Source: Enterobacter soli ATCC BAA-2102 (GTDB lineage Bacteria > Pseudomonadota > Gammaproteobacteria > Enterobacterales > Enterobacteriaceae). Taken from it: 64,000 nucleotides of DNA. Made by a program: the position numbers and the translations under genes. The stretch spans positions 90,119-154,118 of the forward strand of contig NZ_LXES01000025.1 of the NCBI RefSeq assembly GCF_001654845.1. The letters are read 5' to 3'. Shown piece by piece: positions 20,142 to 28,497 of the stretch. Under the pieces are notes generated by a model that was given only the letters and a program-made list of their open reading frames with translations, was not told the DNA's origin and did no database searches. Numbering within the stretch: the first letter of the stretch is position 1; each line of letters starts with the position of its first letter.

Positions 20142-20729
20142 ATGAATACCTTACGCATCGGCTTAGTGTCGATTTCTGACCGCGCCTCCAGCGGTGTTTA
20201 TCAGGACAAAGGCATCCCCGCTCTGGAAGAGTGGCTGGGCAGTGCGCTGACCACCCCGTTTGAAATCCAGACCCGTTTAATCCCTGACGAACAGCCGATC
20301 ATTGAGCAGACGCTGTGCGAGCTGGTGGATGAAATGAGCTGCCACCTGGTGCTGACCACGGGCGGTACTGGCCCTGCGCGCCGCGACGTTACCCCGGACG
20401 CCACTCTGGCGATTGCCGACCGTGAAATGCCGGGCTTCGGTGAACAGATGCGCCAGATAAGCCTGCACTTTGTGCCAACGGCTATCCTCTCCCGCCAGGT
20501 GGGCGTGATCCGCAAACAGGCGTTGATCCTGAACCTGCCGGGCCAGCCGAAGTCGATCAAAGAGACGCTGGAAGGGGTAAAAGCAGAAGATGGCAGCGTG
20601 GTCGTACATGGGATCTTCGCAAGTGTACCGTATTGTATACAGCTGCTGGATGGCCCTTATGTAGAAACGGATGCCAAAGTTGTAGCAGCATTTCGCCCTA
20701 AAAGCGCACGTCGCGAAACAATCTCCTGA
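20142..20729 (+). CDS. mog: Molybdopterin adenylyltransferase
   Basis: Adenylylates molybdopterin to MPT-AMP, the step before molybdate insertion in molybdenum-cofactor synthesis. The start at 20142 gives 195 residues, as in E. coli (a start at 20127 would add five residues with no family match). The MoaB/Mog motifs LVSISDRASSGVYQDKG and LTTGGTGPARRDVTPDAT and the segment GEQMRQISL are conserved. A ModE-like operator and a ModA-like binding-protein gene lie about 3 kb downstream. Confidence 0.97.
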   Translation: MNTLRIGLVSISDRASSGVYQDKGIPALEEWLGSALTTPFEIQTRLIPDEQPIIEQTLCELVDEMSCHLVLTTGGTGPARRDVTPDATLAIADREMPGFGEQMRQISLHFVPTAILSRQVGVIRKQALILNLPGQPKSIKETLEGVKAEDGSVVVHGIFASVPYCIQLLDGPYVETDAKVVAAFRPKSARRETIS

Positions 20730-20851
20730 AATTAACAAATATGTGACATTAGCTACAGCCAGGATAGCGTGCAGATAGATTTACGGTATAGTAATTTTTT
20801 CTTTACGATCGCCGTAAATATAATTCCACTACTCTGAACACATGGCGCGCT

Positions 20852-22141
20852 ATGTCACATAACACCCGACCTCTGAACCGACAGGATTATAAAACGCTCA
20901 CCCTTGCTGCTCTTGGCGGGGCGCTGGAGTTTTATGATTTCATCATCTTTGTCTTCTTCGCCGCCGTGGTGGGGGAGCTGTTCTTCCCGGCTGATATCCC
21001 TGAGTGGCTGCGCCAGGTGCAAACCTTTGGCATTTTTGCGGCCGGGTATCTTGCGCGTCCGCTGGGCGGCATTGTGATGGCCCACTTTGGCGATCTGGTT
21101 GGGCGTAAGAAGATGTTTACGCTCAGCATTCTGCTGATGGCCGTACCGACGCTTGCCATCGGCCTGCTGCCAACCTATGCCTCGATGGGCCTTGTTGCTC
21201 CTTTGCTGCTGTTGCTGATGCGAATTCTTCAGGGCGCCGCAATTGGCGGTGAAGTGCCTGGCGCATGGGTGTTTGTGGCAGAACATGTCCCGGCGCGTCG
21301 TATCGGTATTGCCTGCGGGACGTTAACCGCAGGGTTGACCGTAGGGATACTGCTGGGTTCGGTTGTCGCGACGATTATCAACACCAGCATGACGCAGCAG
21401 GCTGTTCACGACTGGGGCTGGCGAATTCCGTTCCTGCTGGGCGGGGCCTTTGGTCTGGTGGCAATGTATCTGCGCCGCTGGTTGCAGGAAACACCTATCT
21501 TCCTTGAAATGCAGCAGCGTAAAGCGCTGGCTCAGGAGCTACCGGTAAAAGCGGTGGTGGTGCGTCATAAGAAAGCGGTTGTGGTCTCGATGCTGCTGAC
21601 CTGGCTGCTGTCGGCGGGCATTGTGGTGGTGATTTTGATGTCTCCGGTCTGGCTGCAAAAACAGTACGGCTTTGCGCCTGCGGTAACGCTTCAGGCCAAC
21701 AGTATCGCCACCATTATGCTCTGCTTCGGCTGTCTCGCCGCCGGACTTGCCGTTGACCGGATTGGCGCCAGCCTGACCTTTATCGTTGGCAGCCTGCTTC
21801 TGGCCGCGTCAAGCTGGGCGTTCTACCATCTTGCGGGAAGCCATCCTGAGCAGCTGTTCTTGCTGTACGGCGTGGTGGGCTTATGCGTTGGCGTCGTGGG
21901 TGCTGTGCCGTATGTGATGGTGCGCGCCTTCCCGCCGGAAGTGCGCTTCACCGGTATTTCATTCTCGTATAACGTTTCTTATGCCATCTTCGGCGGGTTG
22001 ACGCCCATTGCCGTGACGGTGCTGATGGGCGTCTCGCCGATGGCTCCTGCCTGGTATGTCCTGGCGCTCTCGGTGATGGGGCTGGTGTTAGGTTTCTGGC
22101 TGCGTCAGAAACCGGTTGAAGCGCCAGTGCTGGCCCGTTAA
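20852..22141 (+). CDS. MFS transporter, metabolite:H+ symporter (MHS) type
   Basis: Inner-membrane transporter of 429 residues with about 12 hydrophobic segments. The N-terminal part has the MHS/ProP/ShiA-like signature GALEFYDFIIFVFFAAVV and the loop motif GDLVGRKKMF between segments 2 and 3. The family moves organic acids, osmolytes or amino acids with protons; the substrate here is unknown. It is not between mog and satP in E. coli. Its stop overlaps by four bases the stop of the leftward permease gene. Confidence 0.85.
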   Translation: MSHNTRPLNRQDYKTLTLAALGGALEFYDFIIFVFFAAVVGELFFPADIPEWLRQVQTFGIFAAGYLARPLGGIVMAHFGDLVGRKKMFTLSILLMAVPTLAIGLLPTYASMGLVAPLLLLLMRILQGAAIGGEVPGAWVFVAEHVPARRIGIACGTLTAGLTVGILLGSVVATIINTSMTQQAVHDWGWRIPFLLGGAFGLVAMYLRRWLQETPIFLEMQQRKALAQELPVKAVVVRHKKAVVVSMLLTWLLSAGIVVVILMSPVWLQKQYGFAPAVTLQANSIATIMLCFGCLAAGLAVDRIGASLTFIVGSLLLAASSWAFYHLAGSHPEQLFLLYGVVGLCVGVVGAVPYVMVRAFPPEVRFTGISFSYNVSYAIFGGLTPIAVTVLMGVSPMAPAWYVLALSVMGLVLGFWLRQKPVEAPVLAR

Positions 22142-22869
22142 ACCTGCTTTCGCTCCCTTGCCGCCCGTTTGCCCAGCACAAAGCAGACCATCGGCAGGGG
22201 AAGCGTCACGATAAGCAGCATCCACAGCAGGGTATATACGGCGTCCACACCGTCGTTTTGCAGGTTGGTGTAGAGTTTCACCGGTATTCCCTGTGGGAAG
22301 TACGCAAAAATCATCACTATGCCAAACTCGCCCACGGCACGTACCCAGGCAAGCGTGGTTGCTGATGCAAGGCCGGGCAGGGCCAGCGGCAGGGTCAGAA
22401 AGCGAAAGCGATTCCAGCCCGACGCCCCCAGCGTTTGCCCCGCTTCGAGAATATTTTTAGGCACCGTTGCAAAGGCCGAGCGCGCCACCACGATAAAGTA
22501 AGGCAATGCGCCGTAAACCTGCGCCAGCACAAAGGCAGCGGGATTGTTTACCAGCGTGGTGCCAAGCAGCGACAGCCACCGACCAAACACCCCGTAGGGC
22601 CCGAACGCCGATACCAGCAAAATCCCCATCGCCAGCGGCGGAGTGAGCAGCGGGATCATCACCAGCAGTTCGCCAATGATCCGCCTGCGCCCGGTGGCCT
22701 GCGAAAGCCACCATGCCACCGGAATGCCAATAATGATGATTATCGCCAGCGCCAGAATGCCAAGCCCCATCGACACGGCAATGGCATTGTCGTCCCGCCA
22801 GGCCAGTTGCAAGTGCCGCCACGGCGTGACGCTCACAAGCGTAATGAAGGGAATGCAGAGCAGCAGCAT
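22138..22869 (-). CDS. ABC transporter permease, ModB/CysW-like
   Basis: Inner-membrane permease of the molybdate/sulfate/thiamine class. At least 243 residues with about six membrane segments, and an EAxxxG-type loop that should touch an ATPase (ILEAGQTLGASGWNRFRFLTL). No ATPase gene is adjacent. The ATG at 22869 lacks a ribosome site and cuts into the first hydrophobic segment. The frame stays open upstream (RPLRRPGWVAGWLSLPA) to an ATA codon at 22923, seven bases after AAAGGAG, with no ATG, GTG or TTG between; translation may really begin there. That start would overlap the binding-protein gene by 13 bases. Confidence 0.82.
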   Translation of the reverse strand: MLLLCIPFITLVSVTPWRHLQLAWRDDNAIAVSMGLGILALAIIIIIGIPVAWWLSQATGRRRIIGELLVMIPLLTPPLAMGILLVSAFGPYGVFGRWLSLLGTTLVNNPAAFVLAQVYGALPYFIVVARSAFATVPKNILEAGQTLGASGWNRFRFLTLPLALPGLASATTLAWVRAVGEFGIVMIFAYFPQGIPVKLYTNLQNDGVDAVYTLLWMLLIVTLPLPMVCFVLGKRAARERKQV

Positions 22870-22910
22870 TGCGGGCAGCGAAAGCCAGCCCGCAACCCAG
22901 CCCGGACGTC

Positions 22911-23840
22911 TTAGCGGGCGTATACACTATCTCCTTTCGGTGCAGCGTAACCGAACGTTTTGAAGACTTTCTGACCTTCTGCGCTCTGCATAAAGGTGAC
23001 GAACTTCTGCCCTTGTTCCACCCCGTTTGGCGCATTTTTCAGTACCGCCGCGTAGAACACCATTGGCTGAGTATGGAGTACCTGATCCTGGCCTTTACTG
23101 TCCTTAATAGTGAAGCTGACGGTGTCATACCATTGCTTCGCCATGGCCGGGTTGCTCAGGTTAATTTCGTCCGGCAGGGCGACATACGGCAGATGTGCAG
23201 AGCGGACTTCACTTTCATAGCCTGCCGCCGCATCCACCTGGCCGCTTTCAAGGCGCGCTAACAGACCGCCTTCCTGATGAGTTTGCTCCGGGTTTTGCAG
23301 TGAGCCCAGTACCTTATCGGCGATGCCTGGCATGTTGTAGTACTTCTCGGCCAGCATCAGGGTGAAGACAATATTCTGGCCTTTCGGATCAACATACGGA
23401 TCGGTGCGACCAAAAGAGACATCTTTTTGCGCCAGCAGATTCAGCCAGGAGCCATCTTTTTTCTGGCTGGCTTGTTCAAACTGAGCCGCGTGTTTGCCCT
23501 TCGGACTGTAGGCCACCACCATGCTGGTGCTGGCAACCGGTACGGCATCGTCAATCAGCCCGGCGTCTTTGAGGATCTGCATGGGCCCAGGGGTGATAGA
23601 GACGAACACGTCGGCCTCGATTTTGTGGCTTGCCAGCAGGCGTGCCATCCCGTACGCGCCCTGGCCCTGACCCTGGTATTCACCGTTGTCTGCTTTGGCG
23701 AAGGCCGGGCCTAAGCCCTGATCCATAACCTTGCCCATTGAACCGGCGTAGGTCACGCGGATGTCTTTCGCCAGCGCCACGGACGACATTTGCAGCAGCG
23801 CAACCGCTGCCAGGGTGTACTTCATTTTTCCATTAGCCAT
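22911..23840 (-). CDS. ABC transporter substrate-binding protein, ModA/WtpA-like
   Basis: Periplasmic binding protein of 309 residues. The signal peptide fits best from the second Met (23825), running to about SVALA/KDI. The mature N-terminus IRVTYAGSMGKVMDQGL and the segments EADVFVSITPGP and DAAAGYESEVRS resemble molybdate/tungstate-type (ModA, WtpA) or related anion-binding proteins. The ligand is inferred only. A ModE-like operator lies just ahead of the start and mog is about 3 kb away, which favours molybdate, tungstate or another oxyanion. It overlaps the probable start of the permease gene. Confidence 0.8.
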   Translation of the reverse strand: MANGKMKYTLAAVALLQMSSVALAKDIRVTYAGSMGKVMDQGLGPAFAKADNGEYQGQGQGAYGMARLLASHKIEADVFVSITPGPMQILKDAGLIDDAVPVASTSMVVAYSPKGKHAAQFEQASQKKDGSWLNLLAQKDVSFGRTDPYVDPKGQNIVFTLMLAEKYYNMPGIADKVLGSLQNPEQTHQEGGLLARLESGQVDAAAGYESEVRSAHLPYVALPDEINLSNPAMAKQWYDTVSFTIKDSKGQDQVLHTQPMVFYAAVLKNAPNGVEQGQKFVTFMQSAEGQKVFKTFGYAAPKGDSVYAR

Positions 23841-23850
23841 AAAATTATCT

Positions 23851-23874
23851 CGTTATATATTATTTTGCATAACG
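23851..23874 (-). promoter_or_regulatory. ModE-like operator
   Basis: CGTTATATA (23851-23859), six bases, then TGCATAACG (23866-23874). The first half matches the ModE half-site CGnTATATA exactly; the second matches 7 of 9 positions of TATATAnCG. It extends to an 8-base perfect inverted repeat CTCGTTAT/ATAACGAG (23849-23876). It is ten bases ahead of the binding-protein ATG, where repression is expected. Confidence 0.7.
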
Positions 23875-23943
23875 AGTGTCCTGGAAAGGTGTAGCGATGA
23901 CAATGCTTGCGTGGCCGTTGTTGAGATTAGGTTGATGAAACGC

Positions 23944-23971
23944 AAAAAGCCGGGCGGATGCCCGGCTTTTT
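23944..23971. terminator. Terminator of the iron-siderophore-type ABC operon
   Basis: AAAAAGCCGGGC and GCCCGGCTTTTT pair around a four-base loop. It directly follows the stop of the gene at 23973-25109 on the minus strand and insulates the ModA-like gene from it. Confidence 0.92.
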
Positions 23972-23972
23972 G

Positions 23973-25109
23973 TTAGTGCGAAGGGGTATAGCTCAGGACG
24001 ATGTTGTCATCCGGGATGTGGGTGAAGTTTGTGATGATCGCGTGGTAATCCGCCAGCGGGTCAACATCCTTAAACAGCGTTGGATAGAAGATTTTGCTCA
24101 GTGTCTCAATCGCCACGATGTTGTACGGGTTGTTATAGAAGTGATGGTAGAGCGCCCCGGTATGGCCGGCGGCTACCGCCGGAATGCTGGCAACACCCTG
24201 GCGCGTCACTAAGGCATTAAACGCCGTTGCTACGTCGCCTGCCGGTACGTTATAGCCAAACGGGATAATCGCTGTGCCTTTACCCGGGCGTTTAGAGCCG
24301 GTCATCAGGTAGTAATCCGGGTTCAGAGAGATAATTTTTTCCACGGAAATATTACCGGTAGCCCCTGGCAGCAGCTGCGAGCCAATGTTCGTGCCGCCAG
24401 CAGCTTCAACTAGCCCACCCCAGCCGTTGCGCGCGTGAGTGAAGCAGCAGCCGTTATCCAGCCCGCCGACACCCGCGATAGGTTCGATAAACACCAGCGG
24501 CTTTTTGCTGACGTTCGCCAGGCGCTGGTGGATTTTATCCAGACGCTGCTGATAGAAATCGATATACGCCTGCGCGCGGTCGGTCTGGCCCATGACCTTG
24601 CCCAGTAAGGCAATGCTCGGCAGGGTGTTCTGCACCGGATGCAGTTCGTAGTCGACGAAGACTACCGGGATATGCAGCGCCTCAAGCTTCGCCAGCACGC
24701 CGGTCTGCACCAGTGATGGTTTAGCACGAAGCTGGGCGATCATCAGGTCAGGCTGACGGGAGATCACCGTTTCCAGATCCACATTTCCCTGGTCGGAAAA
24801 CTTCATGTCGAGGATCTTTTCTGCTTCCGGCCATTTACGCTTCAGCACGTTCCAGGTTTCGGTGTCCTGTTTTTTCGGCAGGTTGTTCCATGCCACCACT
24901 TTGGCGAACGGGTTATCACGCTCCAGCAGGGCAAGGGTGAAAATGTCGCGACCATCCTGCAAAATGATGCGCTGCGGCTCGTGCTCAATGGTTACTGAGC
25001 GGTTATCAAGATCCTTCACCGTCACCGGCCAGTTCTGCGCCTGGGCGAGCAGTGGCGAAAGCAATAGTGCCAGGCCGCCTGCGGCAGCGATGATTTTTTT
25101 TAGCATCAT
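23973..25109 (-). CDS. ABC transporter substrate-binding protein, siderophore/cobalamin (FepB/BtuF) class
   Basis: Periplasmic binding protein of 378 residues with a signal peptide ending near LAQA/QNWP. The core has the class features: TVKDLDNRSVTIEHEPQRII near the N-terminus, a central helix, and the segment VFVDYELHPVQNTLPSIALL. A Cys-Cys pair (221-222) in GLDNGCCFTHARNGWGG is unusual. The ligand is not known; a ferric siderophore, haem or a similar chelate is likely because of the Fur-like promoter. It is the last gene of the operon permease-ATPase-binding protein, 22 bases after the ATPase. Confidence 0.88.
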   Translation of the reverse strand: MMLKKIIAAAGGLALLLSPLLAQAQNWPVTVKDLDNRSVTIEHEPQRIILQDGRDIFTLALLERDNPFAKVVAWNNLPKKQDTETWNVLKRKWPEAEKILDMKFSDQGNVDLETVISRQPDLMIAQLRAKPSLVQTGVLAKLEALHIPVVFVDYELHPVQNTLPSIALLGKVMGQTDRAQAYIDFYQQRLDKIHQRLANVSKKPLVFIEPIAGVGGLDNGCCFTHARNGWGGLVEAAGGTNIGSQLLPGATGNISVEKIISLNPDYYLMTGSKRPGKGTAIIPFGYNVPAGDVATAFNALVTRQGVASIPAVAAGHTGALYHHFYNNPYNIVAIETLSKIFYPTLFKDVDPLADYHAIITNFTHIPDDNIVLSYTPSH

Positions 25110-25131
25110 GTTTTCCCCGTCTTCTTTTTTC

Positions 25132-25908
25132 TTATGGTGTTAATCCGTCGACCACCACATGCGGTAGCCCACGGGAACAGTATTCAACCCGACCATCCAC
25201 GCCATACACGCGCGCCAGGCTGGCTGGCGTGACCACTTCGCCAGGCACTCCACTGGCAATCAGCTCGCCGCTTTTGAGCATCAGGGCATATTCGGCGTGG
25301 CGCAGCGCAATATTGATGTCGTGGATAACCACAACGGTGACGATATTGCGTTGCCGCGTTTCCCGGGCAACGATATCCATCACATGAAACTGGTAGTTAA
25401 GATCCAGCGCGCTTAAGGGTTCATCCAGCAACAGTAAATCCGGCTCGCGGATCAGCGACTGGGCCAGGCCTATCAGCTGTTTCTGCCCGCCAGAAAGCTG
25501 GTCAAGGAAGCTCATTGCCAGATGCGCAACGCCCAACTTGTCGAGAATGGAATAGGCTTCCTGCTCAACGTTATGGCCCGCGCTATTACCGCTGGCCCGT
25601 TTCGCCACAATCACCGATTCCAGCGCGTGCAGATGCACGCCCTGAGGTAAAGACTGCGGCAGGTAAACCACCTTTTGCGCCCGCTTTGCCGATGGCAGCG
25701 TCATCAGGTCTTCGCCGTTAAGCAGCAGTTTCCCCTCGGCGGGGTTTAAGTCAGCCAGTGCACGCAGCAGCGTTGATTTGCCTGAGCCGTTTGGCCCCAG
25801 CAGGGCGGTTATTTTCCCGCGAGGGAGTAGCGGAGTCGTTAACCCATCAATGATCTTTTTCTTGCGATAACCCGTGTGCAGGTCGAGTACGCGAAGGCCG
25901 TCGGTCAT
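25132..25908 (-). CDS. ABC transporter ATP-binding protein, FecE/FepC class
   Basis: Cytoplasmic ATPase of an iron-chelate importer, 258 residues. Walker A GPNGSGKST, Q-loop YLPQSLPQG, signature LSGGQKQLIGLAQSL, Walker B LLLLDEPLSALD and the switch histidine in VVVIHDINIALRHA are all present. Its start overlaps the stop of the permease gene by four bases (ATGA arrangement), so the two are coupled. Confidence 0.95.
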   Translation of the reverse strand: MTDGLRVLDLHTGYRKKKIIDGLTTPLLPRGKITALLGPNGSGKSTLLRALADLNPAEGKLLLNGEDLMTLPSAKRAQKVVYLPQSLPQGVHLHALESVIVAKRASGNSAGHNVEQEAYSILDKLGVAHLAMSFLDQLSGGQKQLIGLAQSLIREPDLLLLDEPLSALDLNYQFHVMDIVARETRQRNIVTVVVIHDINIALRHAEYALMLKSGELIASGVPGEVVTPASLARVYGVDGRVEYCSRGLPHVVVDGLTP

Positions 25909-26978
25909 ACGTTCCCCCGGTTACGAATAATGATGCTAAGGAAGAACGGTACGCCAACCAGTGAGGTCACAATACCGACGGGGATAATGACGCCGGGAAC
26001 GATGTTCTTGGAAAATACTGACGCCAGAGAGAGCACCAGCGCGCCAATCAGCATACTGCCGGGCAGGTAAAACCGGTGATCTTCACCGAACATCATGCGC
26101 GAGATATGCGGCGCGACCAGGCCAATAAAACCGACCGGCCCCACGAAGGCCACCGTTAAGGCAGAGATAATACTGATGCGTAACAACGTCGCCATGCGCA
26201 GCTTTTTCACGTTGATACCAAAGCTGACGGCGCGATCTTCACCCAGGCGCAGGGCGGTAAGCTTCCAGGCGTTTTTCAGCGACAACGGCACAATAATCAC
26301 CAGCGCCACGCCCAGAATGGCGAGCTTATCCCAGGAGGCGCGGGCCAGGCTGCCCATCGTCCAGAAGACCAGCCCTTGCAGGGTATCTTCGCTGGCCACA
26401 AATTGCAGGATGGAAATCAGGGCGTTAAATGTAAACACCAGCGCGATGCCAAACAACACCACGCCGGGGGTGGCCACCCTGGTCCAGCGGCTGATGCCAT
26501 CGAGAATAAAACAGGCAAGCAGCGCAAAGACAAAGGCATTAGCGGGAATAAACCACTTATCGGCAATACCGGGAATACCCAGACCCAGCACAATTGCCAG
26601 TGCGGCACCAAATGACGCGGCAGAAGAGACGCCAAGCGTAAACGGGCTGGCAAGCGGGTTATTCAGGATGGTTTGCATTTCCGCCCCCGCAAGCCCGAGT
26701 GCCATGCCTACCGCGATAGCCATCAGAGCAAACGGCAGGCGAATGTCCCAGACAATGACGCGTGTGCCTGCATCGGCGGCGGCGGAATTGACCAGCGTGT
26801 GCCAGAGCGTAGAAACGGAGATACCAGACGGCCCGATGGTGAAATCAAGGAGCAGTGAGCAAATAATGAGGGCAAACAGAACGCCTGCCAGCGCGAAGCG
26901 TCTGACGAGAATTTTACGGTAATGTAACGCGACAGTAGTTTCGCCAGACTGATTGCTGGCGGCAAGGCTGGAATTCAT
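25905..26978 (-). CDS. ABC transporter permease, FecCD class
   Basis: Inner-membrane permease of 357 residues with about nine or ten hydrophobic segments, of the BtuC/FecC/FepD family for iron chelates or cobalamin. Typical signatures are GAEMQTILNNPLASPFTLGVSS and GPVGFIGLVAPHISRMMFG, the latter being the ATPase-contact loop region. It is the first gene of the three-gene operon, behind a Fur-like promoter. A single permease gene suggests a homodimer. Confidence 0.94.
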   Translation of the reverse strand: MNSSLAASNQSGETTVALHYRKILVRRFALAGVLFALIICSLLLDFTIGPSGISVSTLWHTLVNSAAADAGTRVIVWDIRLPFALMAIAVGMALGLAGAEMQTILNNPLASPFTLGVSSAASFGAALAIVLGLGIPGIADKWFIPANAFVFALLACFILDGISRWTRVATPGVVLFGIALVFTFNALISILQFVASEDTLQGLVFWTMGSLARASWDKLAILGVALVIIVPLSLKNAWKLTALRLGEDRAVSFGINVKKLRMATLLRISIISALTVAFVGPVGFIGLVAPHISRMMFGEDHRFYLPGSMLIGALVLSLASVFSKNIVPGVIIPVGIVTSLVGVPFFLSIIIRNRGNV

Positions 26979-27073
26979 CAGATAACCTTATGCAACACAA
27001 CAGAATCGTTTTATCCCTCTAACGTTCCTTTACGGGTGCTGCCTGATATCCAATATCCGGGATCTGCCAGGCA

Positions 27074-27102
27074 ACACTAATCGCAATGATAATGCTTATC
27101 AA
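27074..27102 (-). promoter_or_regulatory. Promoter with Fur-like box
   Basis: On the minus strand a -35 element TTGATA (27102-27097) and a -10 element TAGTGT (27079-27074) are 17 bases apart. Positions 27082-27100 match the 19-base Fur consensus GATAATGATAATCATTATC in about 14 positions, covering the spacer and part of the -35. Iron-bound Fur would block polymerase here. It drives the ABC operon to the left. Confidence 0.75.
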
Positions 27103-27160
27103 TTAAATGGGGTGATTATTCGAATTCCGTTTAATAATCGTTGTTTTTGTGATTAAAAAA

Positions 27161-28420
27161 TCAACTCTTTTGCCAGCGCTCAAGCTGCCTGCTGGTCATG
27201 TACGCACCTGTTACACAGAGCGCGAGCGGGACTAAAAAACTATGATCCATCCGGGTAAACTCCATCATCAGCGTAATGGCCGTCACGGGCATTTGCATGG
27301 AGGCAGACAGGAATCCTGCTGCGCCGGTCAGTGCAAAACCGGCCATATCACTGCCCGGAAACAGACTGCCCAACACAATAAATAACAGTGAACCGAGTAG
27401 CGCGCCAATCGTCAGGCCAGGCGTCAGTAAACCCCCTTCGGCGCCGCCACGTAATACCGCCCAGATAACAAAGATTTTGATGCACACAATCGCCAGCGCC
27501 AGGTGCAGTGTCACACTGCCGTCGAGGGTTAACTGCGTCGGACCTTTGCCGTTACCGGGCAACTGCGGGAACCATATTGATAATGCGCCCAGTGCGGCAA
27601 AGGCGACCAGGCTGAAAACGGGCATTTGCCAGTTACTGCGCACTTTGCTACGCGCCCGCTGCGTGAGGCGGCGGAAAAGAAAGGCTGCAGCCCCCATTAT
27701 TGGGCCGGACAGCGCGCCCCAGAAAACCAGCGAGGTCGAGGCAAGTTCGGTGGTGAAGCGATACTGATGCTCATCGCCAAGCCCGAGGGTGGCAATCCAG
27801 GCAGCCAAAGCTGATGTGACGACTGCCGCAATCGCGGCGTCCCAGCTAAAGCTGACCAGCAGGACTTCAAGGGTAAATACGGCGCCTGCCAGCGGAACAT
27901 TATACACCGCTGCAAGCCCGGCTCCGGCACCGCAGGCAATCATCAGTTGAATATCGGTAGGGGTCAGCCGCAGATAACGTGCGACGCCGCCTGCAAAGAG
28001 TGACCCCACTTCCCGTGGCGCAACTTCTCGTCCGAGCGGGGACCCCATCGCCACGGTGATGATTTGCAGCAGGGCGTGAATTAAGGTGGTGATGCCAGGC
28101 ATGGGTTTGCCGGGATCTTTTACCGCGGCACTGATGCTCACGCGTTTTTTTCCATAGCGACCGAGCAACCACCACCCGCACCCGGCAACGATACCCGCGC
28201 TCAGAATCACAAAAAACCGGCGCCGGGCGCTGGCATCGGTCACGCCCTGTAAAAAGGTCTGTGGGCCAGTCAGGCTGTCACGGCTGTAGCCGTAGGCCAG
28301 GTGTTGAATTTCGTGAAGCAGTAGAGCGAGCAGCATCCCACCAAGGCCTGCCAGGACTCCGGTGAGAAGAAGAGCGACCCAGCGTTGCAGCCAGTAAGTT
28401 CGGGTTGGAAGGGTTGTCAT
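27161..28420 (-). CDS. ClC-family anion channel/transporter, variant
   Basis: Inner-membrane ClC protein of 419 residues with the many re-entrant hydrophobic segments of the family and no CBS domains. The gating-glutamate motif GREGP of ClcA reads GREVAPREVG here (Glu132 being the probable gate). The usual GSGIP selectivity motif is replaced by a region reading GKPMPGI, while GGLLTPGL stands for the later GxFxP motif. It could be a chloride/proton antiporter, but the altered motifs leave ion and mechanism open. It differs from E. coli ClcA and ClcB in these motifs. It is monocistronic. Confidence 0.8.
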   Translation of the reverse strand: MTTLPTRTYWLQRWVALLLTGVLAGLGGMLLALLLHEIQHLAYGYSRDSLTGPQTFLQGVTDASARRRFFVILSAGIVAGCGWWLLGRYGKKRVSISAAVKDPGKPMPGITTLIHALLQIITVAMGSPLGREVAPREVGSLFAGGVARYLRLTPTDIQLMIACGAGAGLAAVYNVPLAGAVFTLEVLLVSFSWDAAIAAVVTSALAAWIATLGLGDEHQYRFTTELASTSLVFWGALSGPIMGAAAFLFRRLTQRARSKVRSNWQMPVFSLVAFAALGALSIWFPQLPGNGKGPTQLTLDGSVTLHLALAIVCIKIFVIWAVLRGGAEGGLLTPGLTIGALLGSLLFIVLGSLFPGSDMAGFALTGAAGFLSASMQMPVTAITLMMEFTRMDHSFLVPLALCVTGAYMTSRQLERWQKS

Positions 28421-28497
28421 GATGCGTTGTCTTTATGAAAGGCGGTAAGCCCATCATTTCACAACGTACTTTAACGGAAAATCAATCGGAGCGGGGA

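Noticed and set aside
20142..28420. The block from mog to the ClC gene as a horizontally moved island
   Set aside because: No integrase, transposase, tRNA or direct repeats at its edges, and base composition looks like that of its neighbours by eye. Differential loss in E. coli is as likely.
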